Below are positions 49,870 through 61,912 of a DNA stretch of 64,000 bases, one piece after another. Position 1 is the first letter of the stretch, and each line of letters starts with the position of its first letter. The DNA is from Dysidea avara (lineage: Eukaryota > Porifera > Demospongiae > Dictyoceratida > Dysideidae), in contig NC_089272.1 in assembly GCF_963678975.1 (NCBI RefSeq), positions 62,074,574 to 62,138,573 on the forward strand, in the 5' to 3' direction. Both the position numbers and the translations under genes were made by a program. The notes beneath the pieces were generated by a model. It had not been told where the DNA came from. It searched no databases and saw only the letters and a list, made by a program, of their open reading frames with translations.

Positions 49870-50684
49870 TGCATGTTTGTATATAGGTTGCCTATATGTA
49901 TAATCAGAGAAGCATAATATAATATGATATTCATGTATCCTCATCATTGTGTTCTTTATCTTAGGAACTAATCACCTAGCGTGACCACTTCTCCATTGTT
50001 TTGTTACTATGATATAGTTACTACATCTAGTATGTTCAGTAGACCAGTGTATTATGTACTTATGTTGCAGCAGTATTGCTCAAAATTTCTACCTATTAGC
50101 TATGCTCATCTTTATATGCTTAAGCTTAAAATAAGCCTCAGTTCAAAAGGCTAGCACTGCTAAAAAGACTAGTAGTTTTGTTCATGTTAAAGAAAGGGAT
50201 GAACTTTATAGCAGTAGTACTATATTGAAGTCACCATACAGGTGAACAGTGGTATAAATGTTGCAGTACGGTTTAACTTTACAATTGAATTTTAAGGGAT
50301 CTGTTGCTGGATGCAACCCTTAAAATCTCTAAAAAATTCTACTGTGGCCAGCAATCTACATAACTATGTTGCATTCTTTCACTTTATTTACTTTATTCAC
50401 TACACTTAAGGAGGCAATACTCCCTTTATGAATCACATATGGACCATAGTAAGGAATTTCTGGCCTAACTCATTCATGGCATGCTTTGCATGTGGTTTTA
50501 TGGTGCACTTCTAAAAATGCACATAAATCTACAACTAGCTATACAAATATATATACACTAGTCCATCCTGTTTTGCGCTAAAGTTATTACATGTGGAACA
50601 GCATCAATTGCAAGAAACTATAGCTAGCTAGTAGTAGGAAGTCTGGTGGCTGTGGCCAATATGACCATCACCTCTACACTGTAA
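49870..50684. other. No gene; repeat-rich
   Basis: AT-rich sequence between pseudogene A and the 50.7-kb MITE. Short frames only, none supported. Confidence 0.5.
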
Positions 50685-50927
50685 AAAGGGTTTTTCATTT
50701 TAACAAAGAACTTGTTATCCCTGATGCAAAAAACAGCAAACACATCGTTTGTTAAAATAATAACGGGGGTGTTTGTTGTTGTAACATCATTTTCCTGTTA
50801 AAGTAAAAAATTGTTGTTACACTAGCAGTCACTTTTCATTAAAACATCTAGAATGTTAAAATAGCAATGAACAGTTCTGCTGAAACAATGTATGCTTTTG
50901 TTATTTTTTGTCATTTTTTACAGTGTA
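50685..50927. repeat. MITE with TACACTGTAAAAA ends
   Basis: TACACTGTAAAAA at the left is mirrored by TTTTTTACAGTGTA at the right. The interior consists of TGTTAAAAT/ATTTTAACA-type units facing both ways. It is related in its ends to the element at 9,531-9,783. Confidence 0.8.
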
Positions 50928-51173
50928 TATATAATGGTAAATGTCTAAACACGTTGCTTTTTAAAAATATATGTAGTTGTAGTCATTGGGTGATCTCAAA
51001 TCTGTTGTACATCATACGGTCATTTTAGAAGTAGCTAGAGTATAGTATTTTTAAAAAATAGAAATCATTTGTAGTAGATAATTACATAGTTGTGTTAGAA
51101 AAGCTTGATAAACACCAAACAACTGGCTTGTAAATGCCAATCTTTCTGCATTATGATTGGTGGCAGTATACAC

Positions 51174-51489
51174 ATAGGCGGTGGAGATGGGGGGCCATGC
51201 CCCCCCCTCCCCCTCCCCACTTTTATGGGACACTGTTTGCAAGAAAAGATCAAGATACTCTAATGAATCTAGATACTCTAATAGAGCAGTCATAGTATTC
51301 AGAGATGCAGTGTAGCAAGCTACGTAGCTACGTATGTGTAGGTGTAGTTATAAATAAGGAGATTAAGGAGATATAATTGGTGGAGAGCAGCTATTGTCAG
51401 CAGGCCATGACCTTTTTTTTTTTTTTTTTGATCTTCAACTTACAGCTGGCCTGGCCCCCTCACTCTTTGGCCTGCTCCACCACCCCTAT
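51174..51489. repeat. MITE-like repeat with ATAGGCGGTGGAG ends
   Basis: ATAGGCGGTGGAG at 51174 is mirrored imperfectly by CTCCACCACCCCTAT ending at 51489. The interior has two ATACTCTAAT(A) motifs (one complete CTCTAATAGAGCAGTCA) and a T19 tract. Frames inside are artefacts. Confidence 0.6.
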
Positions 51490-51645
51490 ACATGCAGCTA
51501 TGAACTTAGCAGTTTATTGGACCAAAATTATTTTGATTCTCCTTGTGTATTATGTTGTTTACTTGCCATAATTTCATTTATGGTGTGACATTGTATGGTA
51601 GCTATTATTATGTGATTGTGATGAAATACATGACTACGATAAGGG

Positions 51646-51706
51646 AACATTACTATGTAACTGATTTTTACTATGTAACTGATTTTTACTATGTAACTGA
51701 TTTTTT
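51646..51706. repeat. Three tandem copies of an 18-bp unit
   Basis: TACTATGTAACTGATTTT is repeated three times without change. Confidence 0.9.
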
Positions 51707-52129
51707 TGTGTTTGTTTTCTGGTTCCCTTTGAAGGTTTAATTTACTGCATGTTTATGTGCTGGGCTATGTTACTGTATCTCCTAGTCATCAACCTGAAAT
51801 TGTGTATGGGCATACTGCATTACTGTAATAGTATAATTTATGGTATTTTATAATGATCAAGGTTTCATACTGCAAATTGACTGCACTGTCTGACAGACAG
51901 TGCATAAAAATATTGCCTATACATAATGTATAGGCAATTACATTTGACTCTATAAGTTAACAACAGACAATATTATTAAATAGCCCTTAATTGAATTATA
52001 TATATTATGATTTCGTTGTAAAAATTTTCACTAACTATACAACCACAAGTACATGTATGCATATTTTGTATTATAGGTACATACATACAAGAATTATGTT
52101 ACTTGCAGTAATTAAGTGTAACAGTATAG

Positions 52130-53623
52130 TCTTCTTCACTCAGCATGTCATATGTGATAGATAGACAAAGCCTGTTTAATATCAACATGTCCAGTACCAC
52201 AGGTTGATTTGTCTAAATAGTCTGCTTCTATTATACCCTGCTCTTATACCCTGCTGCTTTTGTCTATTATGGTAAGCAAGATGCTATATTTCAAACTACT
52301 GTGCTTACAGCTACACTGTATAACCTCAATGTATTTATGCTTAAACTATTATGTTCTTCTAATAAACTACATTGGATAATATTCATTTTAGCCATTTAAA
52401 GAACTACAACTGTATCTTTGTCTGTTCATGATCCTGTACTGGTACTGCCTATTGTGTTAACATCATGTTTAATGTTTCAGGCACCTATTGTTATGACAAC
52501 ATAATTGACAGGTGCTTAGATAATTACCCACAAGTTTTACTAGTCCAACCAAATTTAAATTTCCCCTATATTATACCTGCCATCTCATGAGAGGTCAGGA
52601 ATGTTTGATTATTGGTGACTAGTAGACTAACAATATTATTATGTATCTAATCTGTGTTTTGATATGATAAATAAATTCATTGTATTGCATACATGTGCAT
52701 ACTACAAACCTGACATCACACTCTTCTTCAGACATCTTATATAATGGAGGTAGTGATGAAGGAGCAGATATATCATCAATATGAGAAACATGTCAGGACC
52801 TTTTGTTTAATGAGCTAGGACTTAATTGACAACTCCTTTTATAATGCTGCACTTCTAGAGACACTGCGGCATTTATAAATGAAGTAAGAGACAGGTCATT
52901 CCCATTTTCTGAAATACTTGTTGTTGTTGTGCTAGTGCTACCAGTACAGTTGCTATGGTTTGGGTAAAAGTAACCTGAGTTAGTAAGATTATCACTGTGG
53001 CCACATGTGTCATCATCTAGTGACAGTGACCTGTGCAACTCTTGATGTATAGAGATGACCTCTTGTGGTTATCAACAGATGGCCATGGGCATGTAGGATT
53101 ATAGGTTATGCCATTACATAATTGTGCTGAGTCCTCTTTTTAAAACAATCTGAGGCATTACTGTGTATTCCAGAGTCAATAGAAGTTGTAAGGCTGTAGT
53201 CTACTTCAGATGCTTGGTATTTGCCATAGATAAACCTGCAGTATACAATACAGTAAATAAGTACCAAGTATATACTCACACATTATAAAATTCTTACCTA
53301 TGCAGATGCTCACTCATTTCTGAGGTATCTGAATTGGGGTAGTGCATCCACAACAATCCCATATGAACTCCTCTCAGATATACCAAAGAATCGTTATGTC
53401 CACAAAATTAATTGTTTTTATTCCAAGTGTGCAGGAACTTTCCAGTATGTACATTGTGAATATTAAAAGTATCTTCCATAGCACTGTGTCCATTACAGAC
53501 AGCAATAATGTGCAGTCCTTGACAATCACGATCATGACCAACTCCATTGTTGAGTATGAACGCTGAGCCAGCGGTGTGTGTAGTTATGTGTATGTGTGTG
53601 TGTGTGCGTGCGTGCGTGCATGC

Positions 53624-53661
<38 letters not shown>

Positions 53662-54045
53662 CTGCCTGCCTGCCTAAATTTTTATTATTGCATGTTTGCA
53701 GTTTAGTGGAATTTACCTAATCAAATGAAAGCACACACTTCAACAAAAAACTGAGGGTCCTAAGGATATAGCTACTACCGTTACGTTGCTAATACACAAT
53801 GATAATTATTTTAATGTGCATCAGGAAACTTGTAACAACTTTTATCTCACAAAATGTATCAAATTATCAGTAAAGTGTAGCTGTTGAATTCATCAGAACT
53901 TACTAAATCAAAAATGACAGAAATCATACCTTTATTTATAATATTTATAAATATTTTGACATACTGAAGCTACTCCTTGACACCATTCTTAACATACACC
54001 CATCCATTAAACACTGGTCATCCTGCCATACTCTGTCATTTGGAA
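52130..54045 (-). pseudogene. Pseudogene B: decayed PH-PTB-CARD adaptor (closest to pseudogene A)
   Basis: Minus-strand pieces in gene 3 order: an exon 1 remnant (about 54045-53990) with an in-frame TGA four codons in, part of the PTB exon (about 53575-53315), the linker exon (about 53240-52790, containing a TNSGYFYPN block like LDSGYFQPN of gene 3), and a short CARD tail (about 52230-52130). The PH exon is missing and its place is taken by a GT/GCGT microsatellite (53578-53660). Its linker and 3' flank resemble pseudogene A more than gene 3, including noncoding stretches at 52,010-52,530 versus 46,860-47,000 and 47,930-48,240, so A and B arose by segmental duplication. Confidence 0.78.
53578..53680. 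repeat. (GT)n / GCGT / CCTG microsatellite
   Basis: GTGTGTGT with GCGTGCGTGC and CCTGCCTGCC tracts, abutting a TTTAGTGGAATTT fragment of the 43-kb repeat. It interrupts pseudogene B. Confidence 0.95.
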
Positions 54046-55184
54046 TGTATACTACAGAAGGATATACACATTACATTACATTCTTTCTTTTATATATATT
54101 AGGGCTAATAATGAATCGTGTGCACATCATGATCATATAAACACCAAGCATGGATGCAAGCAGTATGAGATATTTGTTTATTATGAATTGATTGCGTTGA
54201 TGAGCTACACAGTAGAATGCACATCTTGCACACAACACATACACTCCATGCACACATTATTGTGTATAATGTATCCTGTGTAGTATTACTGTAAGCCTGA
54301 CTACCGAAATTATATCCTATGCAACTGGGTCCCAAAAGTTGATTTATTTATTCTATAGTTGGTTATTATACACCTGAGCACACCATGTACCACAAAAACC
54401 CAGTAATATCAAAAAGAGTATTGTGTGTTCTTTTCCAATGGTTATATATTTTACTGGAAAAGCACATTTTTCACATGTTTGCATTCCTGGATTATCATCC
54501 ATACTAAAACTGTATTCCTGCATGTGTAAGAACCATGCTTCTTACACAAGGGTAAATTTTGGTACATCACAGAACATTTGCTGTGTTTTAAGAAAAAAAC
54601 TTGCCATAACTTAAAGTTTTGGCTTCTTCTTTACATGTTATTCCCATCTACGTGTTTGCATATACTTTTTTGTAACATAGCTAATTATGACTGGTGAATC
54701 ATGGCATATCACATTGGAAATGTTTTTAGCCACTGTAAAGAATGATATAGGCTTTATTCTATCTTACCAATACTGCTAGGGTTCCATGCATGAATGTATG
54801 TTTATTGTATATAATTATTGTGAGGTAGGTTTGTTTATGAGAAAGTGCAAATTAAACCTCCATGATCCCTATACTACCATACTGTGTAATAAGAGCTTGA
54901 AAATGTCATCTGTGAGCATTCTAATAGCGTATTATAAGAAGAGAGATTTTGTGATAAAATACAGGTTTAATCACTAGTAACAGTTGTGTTGTATTCTCAT
55001 AGTAATAATGTTGCTTCACTTAGTCAACCTAAGCCCTTGGCCAATAATGAGTTGCTAAAACTTTATTAAGCACTGTAAAGCCCTTTAAACACCGGAATTA
55101 ATTGTCCATCAGAATAGCACTTTATGAGCAAGAAGTCGAGAACAAGTGTCTGCAGGTTAGTGAGGTTACACTTTGATCATACAG
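54046..55184. other. No gene recognised
   Basis: AT-rich intergenic sequence between pseudogene B and gene 3. Short frames only. Confidence 0.5.
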
Positions 55185-55342
55185 CAGCCATAAAGGTGGA
55201 GAAACAAAAATTAGCTACATCTGCAGGTATACTAGTGGACATTTAATCCTTATAGCTATATACATAGACTGAATTAGGGATTAAATGTCCACTAGTATGT
55301 ATTGGCAACCTTCGTTATTTCTCTACTTTTATGGCTATACAT
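55185..55342. repeat. Palindromic MITE, ATACTAGTGGACATTTAATCC arms
   Basis: The arm around TACTAGTGGACATTTAATCC (near 55229) is mirrored by GGATTAAATGTCCACTAGTA (near 55276), with AGCCATAAAGGTGGAGAAA / TTTCTCTACTTTTATGGCT at the outside. Half copies are seen at about 19,050-19,115 and 44,205-44,275. Confidence 0.75.
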
Positions 55343-55673
55343 ATATGCAAACTTTCCATCTAACTGTAACCGTAATATAATAGCTGAGATTTGAATACTC
55401 CTTTCCTCCCAGCAATAATAGACCCTCAATACCATGGATCCAGAAGAGACAACAACATTATTATATTATTATTGTGACTTATTTTATAGCTACTGGACTT
55501 ATGATAAAATTCATAACTTCATACGTATATTTCACCATCACACTCCATTAATTATAAAATACACCAACTTATATAAATTTGTAAGTGCATGGATTGCTTT
55601 ATATAATTCATTTTAAAATTCTACATACTGTTTGTTTGAATTCATTAGGATTGTATAAAAAGGCATTGGAATA

Positions 55674-58600
55674 TCACTCTTCATGATTATTTAATAACTC
55701 ATAAGTGATAGACAGCATTTTAATAATATCAGCATGTCCTGTACCACTGGATGATCGCTGCAAGCACTCCAAAATATTATTGAACCAGCCAAATGCCTTT
55801 CTAGGTAGAACATCTATTAGGTGATGAATCTTGTCAGTGCGTGTCTTGGCAACATTCATAAGAATTTCTTTATCTTCATCTGTTAACAAATCCATTGTTA
55901 TCAGATGAGGTAGCAGGGCACCAATATCTATTTTTTCTATCAACACTGGATAATTCTTTTGTAATGCTTTTTTCTGCCTTTCTTCAGTTTCAGATGTCGC
56001 ATTGGAAGAATCATATTGGCATCTAAAGTGAGAGAATTTAAACATGTCATTGTTTGTTTGACAGAAGTGTTGGAACGTCAAAGGACATGTGGTTACTTTG
56101 ATGCAGCAATTTCAAGTTTTATTGATGCTGAATTAATATAGGAGCTAATTAATATTGTGTAAAACAAAAGCTAAAAGTTGAAGGTAGTTACTTTCTGCAA
56201 ACAGTTGCTAGCTACAGGACAGTCAATTTTAATTTTAACATTATAAAATTTCAAAGACATTTAATTTCAGCCTTAATCATACTCCTTGTCACACTATATG
56301 ATTTGATAACATGTTGAAACACTTGTGTTATTGAGAGATACAGTGCACAGTTATGTACTTATTATAACTGCCTATGAGACAGCCAAGTTTGGCCCATATA
56401 AAGATACCATACAATTTTTCTGAGGGGAAGTTTTTGTGGTTTTTGCGATTTGACTGCTATTCATTAAAACGTTTTCCCCTTAAAATTTGTTTCTCGATCA
56501 AAATGGCATTATAACTGCAAAAAGAATTGTAAAGAAATACAAATTTCCCTCTTGACATTTTGGATGGTGACGGTCCGAAAGAAATTTTATCCTCAAAAAT
56601 AACCAGCTGCAATATGGTAGGTTACCACATGACCCAAGGACATGGTGATATACATTAAAATAATGTGATTTAATACAAACCACAAACCTGCAATCAAGTA
56701 TCTTTTTTGATCTCTCATACATTCCTAGTAAAACTGGTGATGATAAGCCAGGAGAAATATCAGCAACAAGTCTGTGTTTCATGTGCATTGATTCTAGTTG
56801 GCAGCTTCCTTTACATGAGTGACTGTTATAATGTGCATGATATGAGCAGTAACTGCTGTTTCTACAACATGTAACTCCTGAATACATGTTCATAGGTGAA
56901 GAAATGGGAGATGAAGTAGTTAGATTGTTAGAACCATGTCTTGTTTTTACACCTACAGTACAGTTGTGTAGGTCCTGCAGCTGGTTTGGTTGAAAGTAAC
57001 CTGAGTCAAGTAAAGCATCATCATTCTCATCAGAATTTGCAGTGTAATAGGCATCTGAGTCGTCACCAAATGACAGTGACCTTTCTAAGTCATCATCAAA
57101 TGATGACCTGTCCAAGTTATGAGTTAATGGTGACCTTTGACTATTACTAGATAAGCATGTAGGATTAGAAGTGATATGATTGCATAACTGTGCTGAGCTG
57201 TCAGTCAGTTCAGGAGATCCCTTTGGTGAATCACTACAACAGATCCCTGAGTCAAGAGATCTTGTGTTATCATCATCAGTGGAAGTGTGATCATAGAGAA
57301 ATCTGTAACAGAGATGAATGTAATACATGATAGATTCTTGACATTTGCTCACTTGTGAAGGTGCTGACTGACTTCTGAAGCTGAGGAGTTGGGACAGTAC
57401 ATCCACAACAGTCCCAAGCGAACAACCTCTACATATACCAAGCTGCCAATACGGCCACAAATCCTCAGTTCACTCTTATTCCAAGTGTGTTGACATTTTT
57501 CAGTATAGACATTGAGTACTCTGAAGTTGGAATCATCTTGGTCTTTAGTGCTGAAATCAATAATGTGCAGTCCTCGAAATTCACGATCATGTCCAACTCC
57601 ATTGTCAACTATGAACACTACCCAAACATTTGCTAGTAAGTAGAGGGCATGCATGATGACTACATACCACTTATCAAGTATTTTTCCACTTACCATTATC
57701 TTCATACTTGTTGGCAAATTTATTTTTGTGAACATATTTTGGCTCTTCGGGAATGGAGTGGTTGGGAATTGAGTTAAGTAAGAAGCAATACTCCATCCAC
57801 ATTTTTTGATCTGCTTTGCTGTCTGCATAAAAGGAGAACATCTTTCCTTCAAATTTAATAGTGATGCTTTCCTTTGGATCTGCTTTAACATAGTCAACTT
57901 TTGCAAATGAAATTTCTAACAGGCTTGAAATTCCTCTGGCTACAGACTCAACATCTTTAAACAGATGCAATTTTGCTGGTTCATTTTCCACACCGCCACA
58001 TGTGGCCTTTAAATACCGTCGCTTGTAACCCTAACAAGATATTATAAGATGTGATAAAATGGTTACATAATAATTTATAAATTATAGTGTACAAACAAGT
58101 TACATGTGTGTCTAACAAGGGTCCAAAACTTGGTTTCATGCATGCAATCTCATATAGCTTGCTTTACAATCTCATTCAGGTCTCAATGAGATAATTATCT
58201 ATGGTTGCTAACCCCAGTAAATTTTTAATGAATTTCCCTGCACATGATAGTACAGTTTGCCTTCTAAAGGGGAAGGTGCAACTGGGTACGTAGTCACAAG
58301 GTTAACATTGTGAGGTACATGCAATTGCATGTGAATTTGTCAGTCTTCTGTGTTTTTTTAGCCAATTTATTCATCGTGCATGCCAGTAGTGATACCATTA
58401 TAATAGCTATGCTGTTATTTGAGAAATTTTGAAAATATTTCAGCTGAATTACTACTAAATACTTCACTGAATTACATTTACAAATATTCAAGATTGTACA
58501 ATTTCATACAGGATTTTCGGTCCCTTGACTGAGAATCTGTGGCTGAAATAATGCACGGCAGCTGATTGTTTGGACCACTAGCACTGCATGTCCTTAGTTA

Positions 58601-59651
58601 AACTGAAAGGCTTCTAAACAAGTGATTATTACTGCATTTATTATTTGATGACAGTAGCAAATTAATGCATGTAGCTATAATGGTTTACTTAACAGAACTA
58701 TATAATCAGTATTATGTAACATCACAGTGTCAGTGTGCTTAATAACAACTTTACAAGGTCAATGTGCAAGTTTGTGTGGGTGGCTGTAATAAGGAAAGAT
58801 ATTATGAACTATTTCCTTTTTTGTCTCACAGGTGGGTAGTTTTTAAGTAGACTCATCACTAAGTAACTACAAGGCCCCTATGTAATAGTGACAGTATCAG
58901 GTATGTTCAGAACATGCAGGTAGAGAGTTTAAATTTTATCGTTATTAAGACAAGTAGATTACAGAGAGGTCTCATAGATAGCTCTAATGAAGTGTCATAG
59001 TAAATAGTTGTAACAGCCAAGAGTGATTTGCCTCCATTTAATGCTTTCTTTCACTATATATGAGTATAGTGCACTAGTTCATAATTTTTATAATTAAACA
59101 CAACATCTAGCAGACAAAAATGAACTTTTCATTCACTGAGCCTGCCCTTTTAATAATTTTAGTGGACTATATTGCAGGGAAGGTAAAATCCTAACCATGA
59201 AACTCCTTCCCCACTCCTTATAGGTGCGCCAGCAGGTACAGCATGGAGTCTACAGAATTTATAAAGTCAAAGACAAGTAGCTGTAGTACTGAAGGGCTGA
59301 CATTGCATCCTTGCATTCTCATAAAGAATGCCCCATTGCAAATGGCTGAGGCATCCCTGCATTTACACAGAAATAAACAGCATCAGCTAAGGAAGCTGTT
59401 TTTCAGCTGTATAATACATGAAAAAACTTACACCAAGCATGCAAATATTTAAATAAAGTGCTATATTACGCCAGAAGGCATGGAAAAATGTTTAGTAGCT
59501 AGTGAGATTCATCAAAATAGTATTATAATTAGGTGTAAGATATGACACAGATGATCTACTGTGCTTAATCTTGGCTAACCTTATCATTGATTCTAGCATG
59601 TACCATCCCACCAAACACTTGTCGTCCTGCTGCTTTATATTGCCTGGCCAT
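55674..59651 (-). CDS. Gene 3: DOK/IRS-type PH-PTB adaptor with C-terminal CARD (550 aa)
   Basis: Minus-strand exons are 59651-59580, 58030-57694, 57632-57353, 57302-56688 and 56022-55674, all GT-AG, phases agreeing, summing to 551 codons. Exons 1-2 encode a PH domain (about 13-120): VFGGMVHARINDK, then GYKRRYLKA, HLFKD, and the C-terminal helix with its conserved Trp (KMWMEYCFLL). Exon 3 encodes an IRS-type PTB (about 137-229): WVVFIVDNGVG, RGLHIID, FRVLNVYTEK, then GSLVYVEV and LLWMYC. Exon 4 is a 200-residue Ser/Asp/Asn-rich linker with candidate phosphotyrosines (YYTANSDEN, LDSGYFQPN). Exon 5 encodes a CARD (about 455-545; IDIGALLPHL, LLTDEDKEIL, LPRKAFGWFNNILECL) of the same family as genes 1 and 2. 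Exons 2 and 3 end in the same phases as in gene 4, and exon 3 has the identical length (280). The PH-PTB pair marks a membrane-recruited tyrosine-kinase adaptor; the CARD is the unusual part. Confidence 0.82.
56405..56630. repeat. MITE in gene 3 intron 4
   Basis: TACCATACAATTTTTCTGAG at the left is mirrored loosely by the ATTTTATCCTCAAAAATAACC to AATATGGTA end at the right. A related left end (TACCATATAGCAGATTTTTT) occurs at 18,781, by the poly(A) tract. Confidence 0.55.
58031..59579 (-). other. Intron 1 of gene 3
   Basis: About 1.55 kb, AT-rich. Its 58.54-58.76 kb part matches sequence beyond pseudogene A (49.58-49.87 kb, sharing a GGCAGCT..TTGTTTGG block), showing that the duplication included introns. 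No additional exon is required. Confidence 0.6.
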
Positions 59652-61912
59652 GTTCAAAATACAATCCGCTTAAATCTGTAATGAAGTAATAAGGTTATTA
59701 GTATATAACATACAATACTGTGTAGCTATGTGAGTATGCATGAGTACAGTTAAACAGTGCATATTTTCATTGCATGCATGCAATTTAGTTTATAATTGTT
59801 TTTAAATTTAGATAGAAGCTCACTGACATACAGTATACTTACGCTATCTTATGACTTGCATAAGCAAATGTGCTTTGAGAAACCTTTAAGGAAAAGTGGT
59901 ATTTAGCTAACAAGCAGAGAAATGGTCAACATAATAATTCTAGACCACCAGCAAACTGTTTCATTTGTGCTAAATAAATAATTTTTGGCTATCATAATAT
60001 AGGTTGTTGTATGTTCCATTGCAATTTGTAACTTTTTGAGTTACACCTCTAGAACCCCCTTTTAACAACATTTATGCCCAACTCTAGAATCACCACTGTA
60101 ATGATATTATTCTGCTAAAACATGCAACACGTACTGCCAATCCCCAAGATTTTCAAAACTTACTTTCACAAGGAAGGAGGGGGCATGGTTTCCCCACCCT
60201 TAGAATCGTGCATGATATAATTATGCTTAATGTTAGAAGTTTTAGCAAGACCACACTCCTACTCCATAATAAAAAGGTGTATCTGCATAGAGTTTAACAC
60301 TGGAAAGCAAGATCCATATCCCATATAATACGTACGTAAACATATCAGTTCCCTGGTGGGACTTCAAGGTGCCCATGCATGCAGCCACCTCTGAGGTACT
60401 AGCACATCTCATGCAGGAGAATTAGCCTATACATTGAGCTGTCTTTTAGCATCTAGTGCGGTACACAGGTAATTTGTTTCATTGGGTAGGCGTGGCTACA
60501 TTGTGTCATGAAAAGTGAAGATTGTGAAGTCTATGAGTACTTTGCTATGTATAAAAGTACGTATGTAATATGACATAATAATTACATATGCAACTATGTA
60601 TGTACAGTAGCTATCTATTTACAAGTGACAGAAATAATGGCAGTTTGAAAAGCAGATACCATGTGCATGCACGCAGATGTATCATATCAAGTGGATTGAT
60701 TGCATACAGGTATAGGGAAGCCTATAATATGCGAGCGGCTACCTTGTTGATCTTTCAACTATAGTCAGCAACCACTAATACCTCCAAAATGTTGCTAGAT
60801 GTACTTAATGAAGACATACATTATTGTTAATTATTTCCATTAATGTACAAATGTAGATATGAGTATTGTCGTACATGACCATACATGGTCTCAAATGGAT
60901 AGTGTGCTCTTTAGTCTGCCTGTCAACTTTTTCTCTATCCATATACATTCATTTGGCCTGGCCATAGATATAAGTTATTTATTTATTTATTAAGGATTTA
61001 GTGCTAGCTAGGCTCTAATATCTATATGGCCTGATAGTATCTATCAGGCATTGTGAAAAACTGGTACAGCTACTGTGTTTTGCTTATTCAAACATATTAT
61101 CTATGATAACAAAACCAAGACATACCGATCGAGTTATGGATATACGCCGGTCACTAGAATCTGGTACTAGCTGCACTGCTAAACAGGCTGAGTCTTTCTA
61201 CTCTGAAGTGGTTAATTGCGAAGTTAATTGTACATCCGCTGCTGGCTGGATTCCACCATAGGCATAGATAAGTCGGGGTATATTATCCACTGACTCATCC
61301 ATTCCACCGTCTTCATGTATTTATACACCCAAAATAATTGCAAAGCTCGATTCTAATGAAATCATTGTAGCTATGGGTCATCCGGCATCACAGCGACCTT
61401 TTTCTAGTTGCTATCAGCTAGTTACGCTGTTCAGCAAACATCCGGTGTCATCGACCATTGATGATATACATAGGCGCGTTGTCAACTCAACCACTGACCT
61501 TATTGTTATAATTCAACAGCGAAAGAATTAGATGCGAGATTAGATGGTTTAACCAATTAGATTGCGTTAGGGAAATTTCCCCCTGTCTGTCCCTTTACGT
61601 CGAGTCACTGTGTATTATATACTTCGTTCTTACTGGTAATTTATTCAGAAAGCGGATAACTTGATTAAATCAGCTGTTTGGTAGTTGCAATGGTGCAGGA
61701 TTGAATAATTGTTTGGTACGTACACTATAAGCTCTGTCACTGCATGAGCATCATGATACATTTTTTTAGATGATTGTTTAGTCGCTTATCCCTATTATGT
61801 TACGTGTAAGGTATTGGTTATTATAGTGCTATTAGTAATCACTGAATGCTTTCTGTTTTCATTACATAGTGTCTGCTAATTTATAGGGGCTAACTAATTG
61901 TGGGATTGCCGG
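59652..61912. promoter_or_regulatory. Divergent intergenic region between genes 3 and 4
   Basis: 2.26 kb separating two head-to-head PH-PTB genes. No coding sequence seen. It must contain both promoters; the part nearest gene 4 (61.1-61.6 kb) is somewhat richer in CG, but no specific box can be named. ATTTATTTATTTATTA lies near 60978. Confidence 0.4.
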
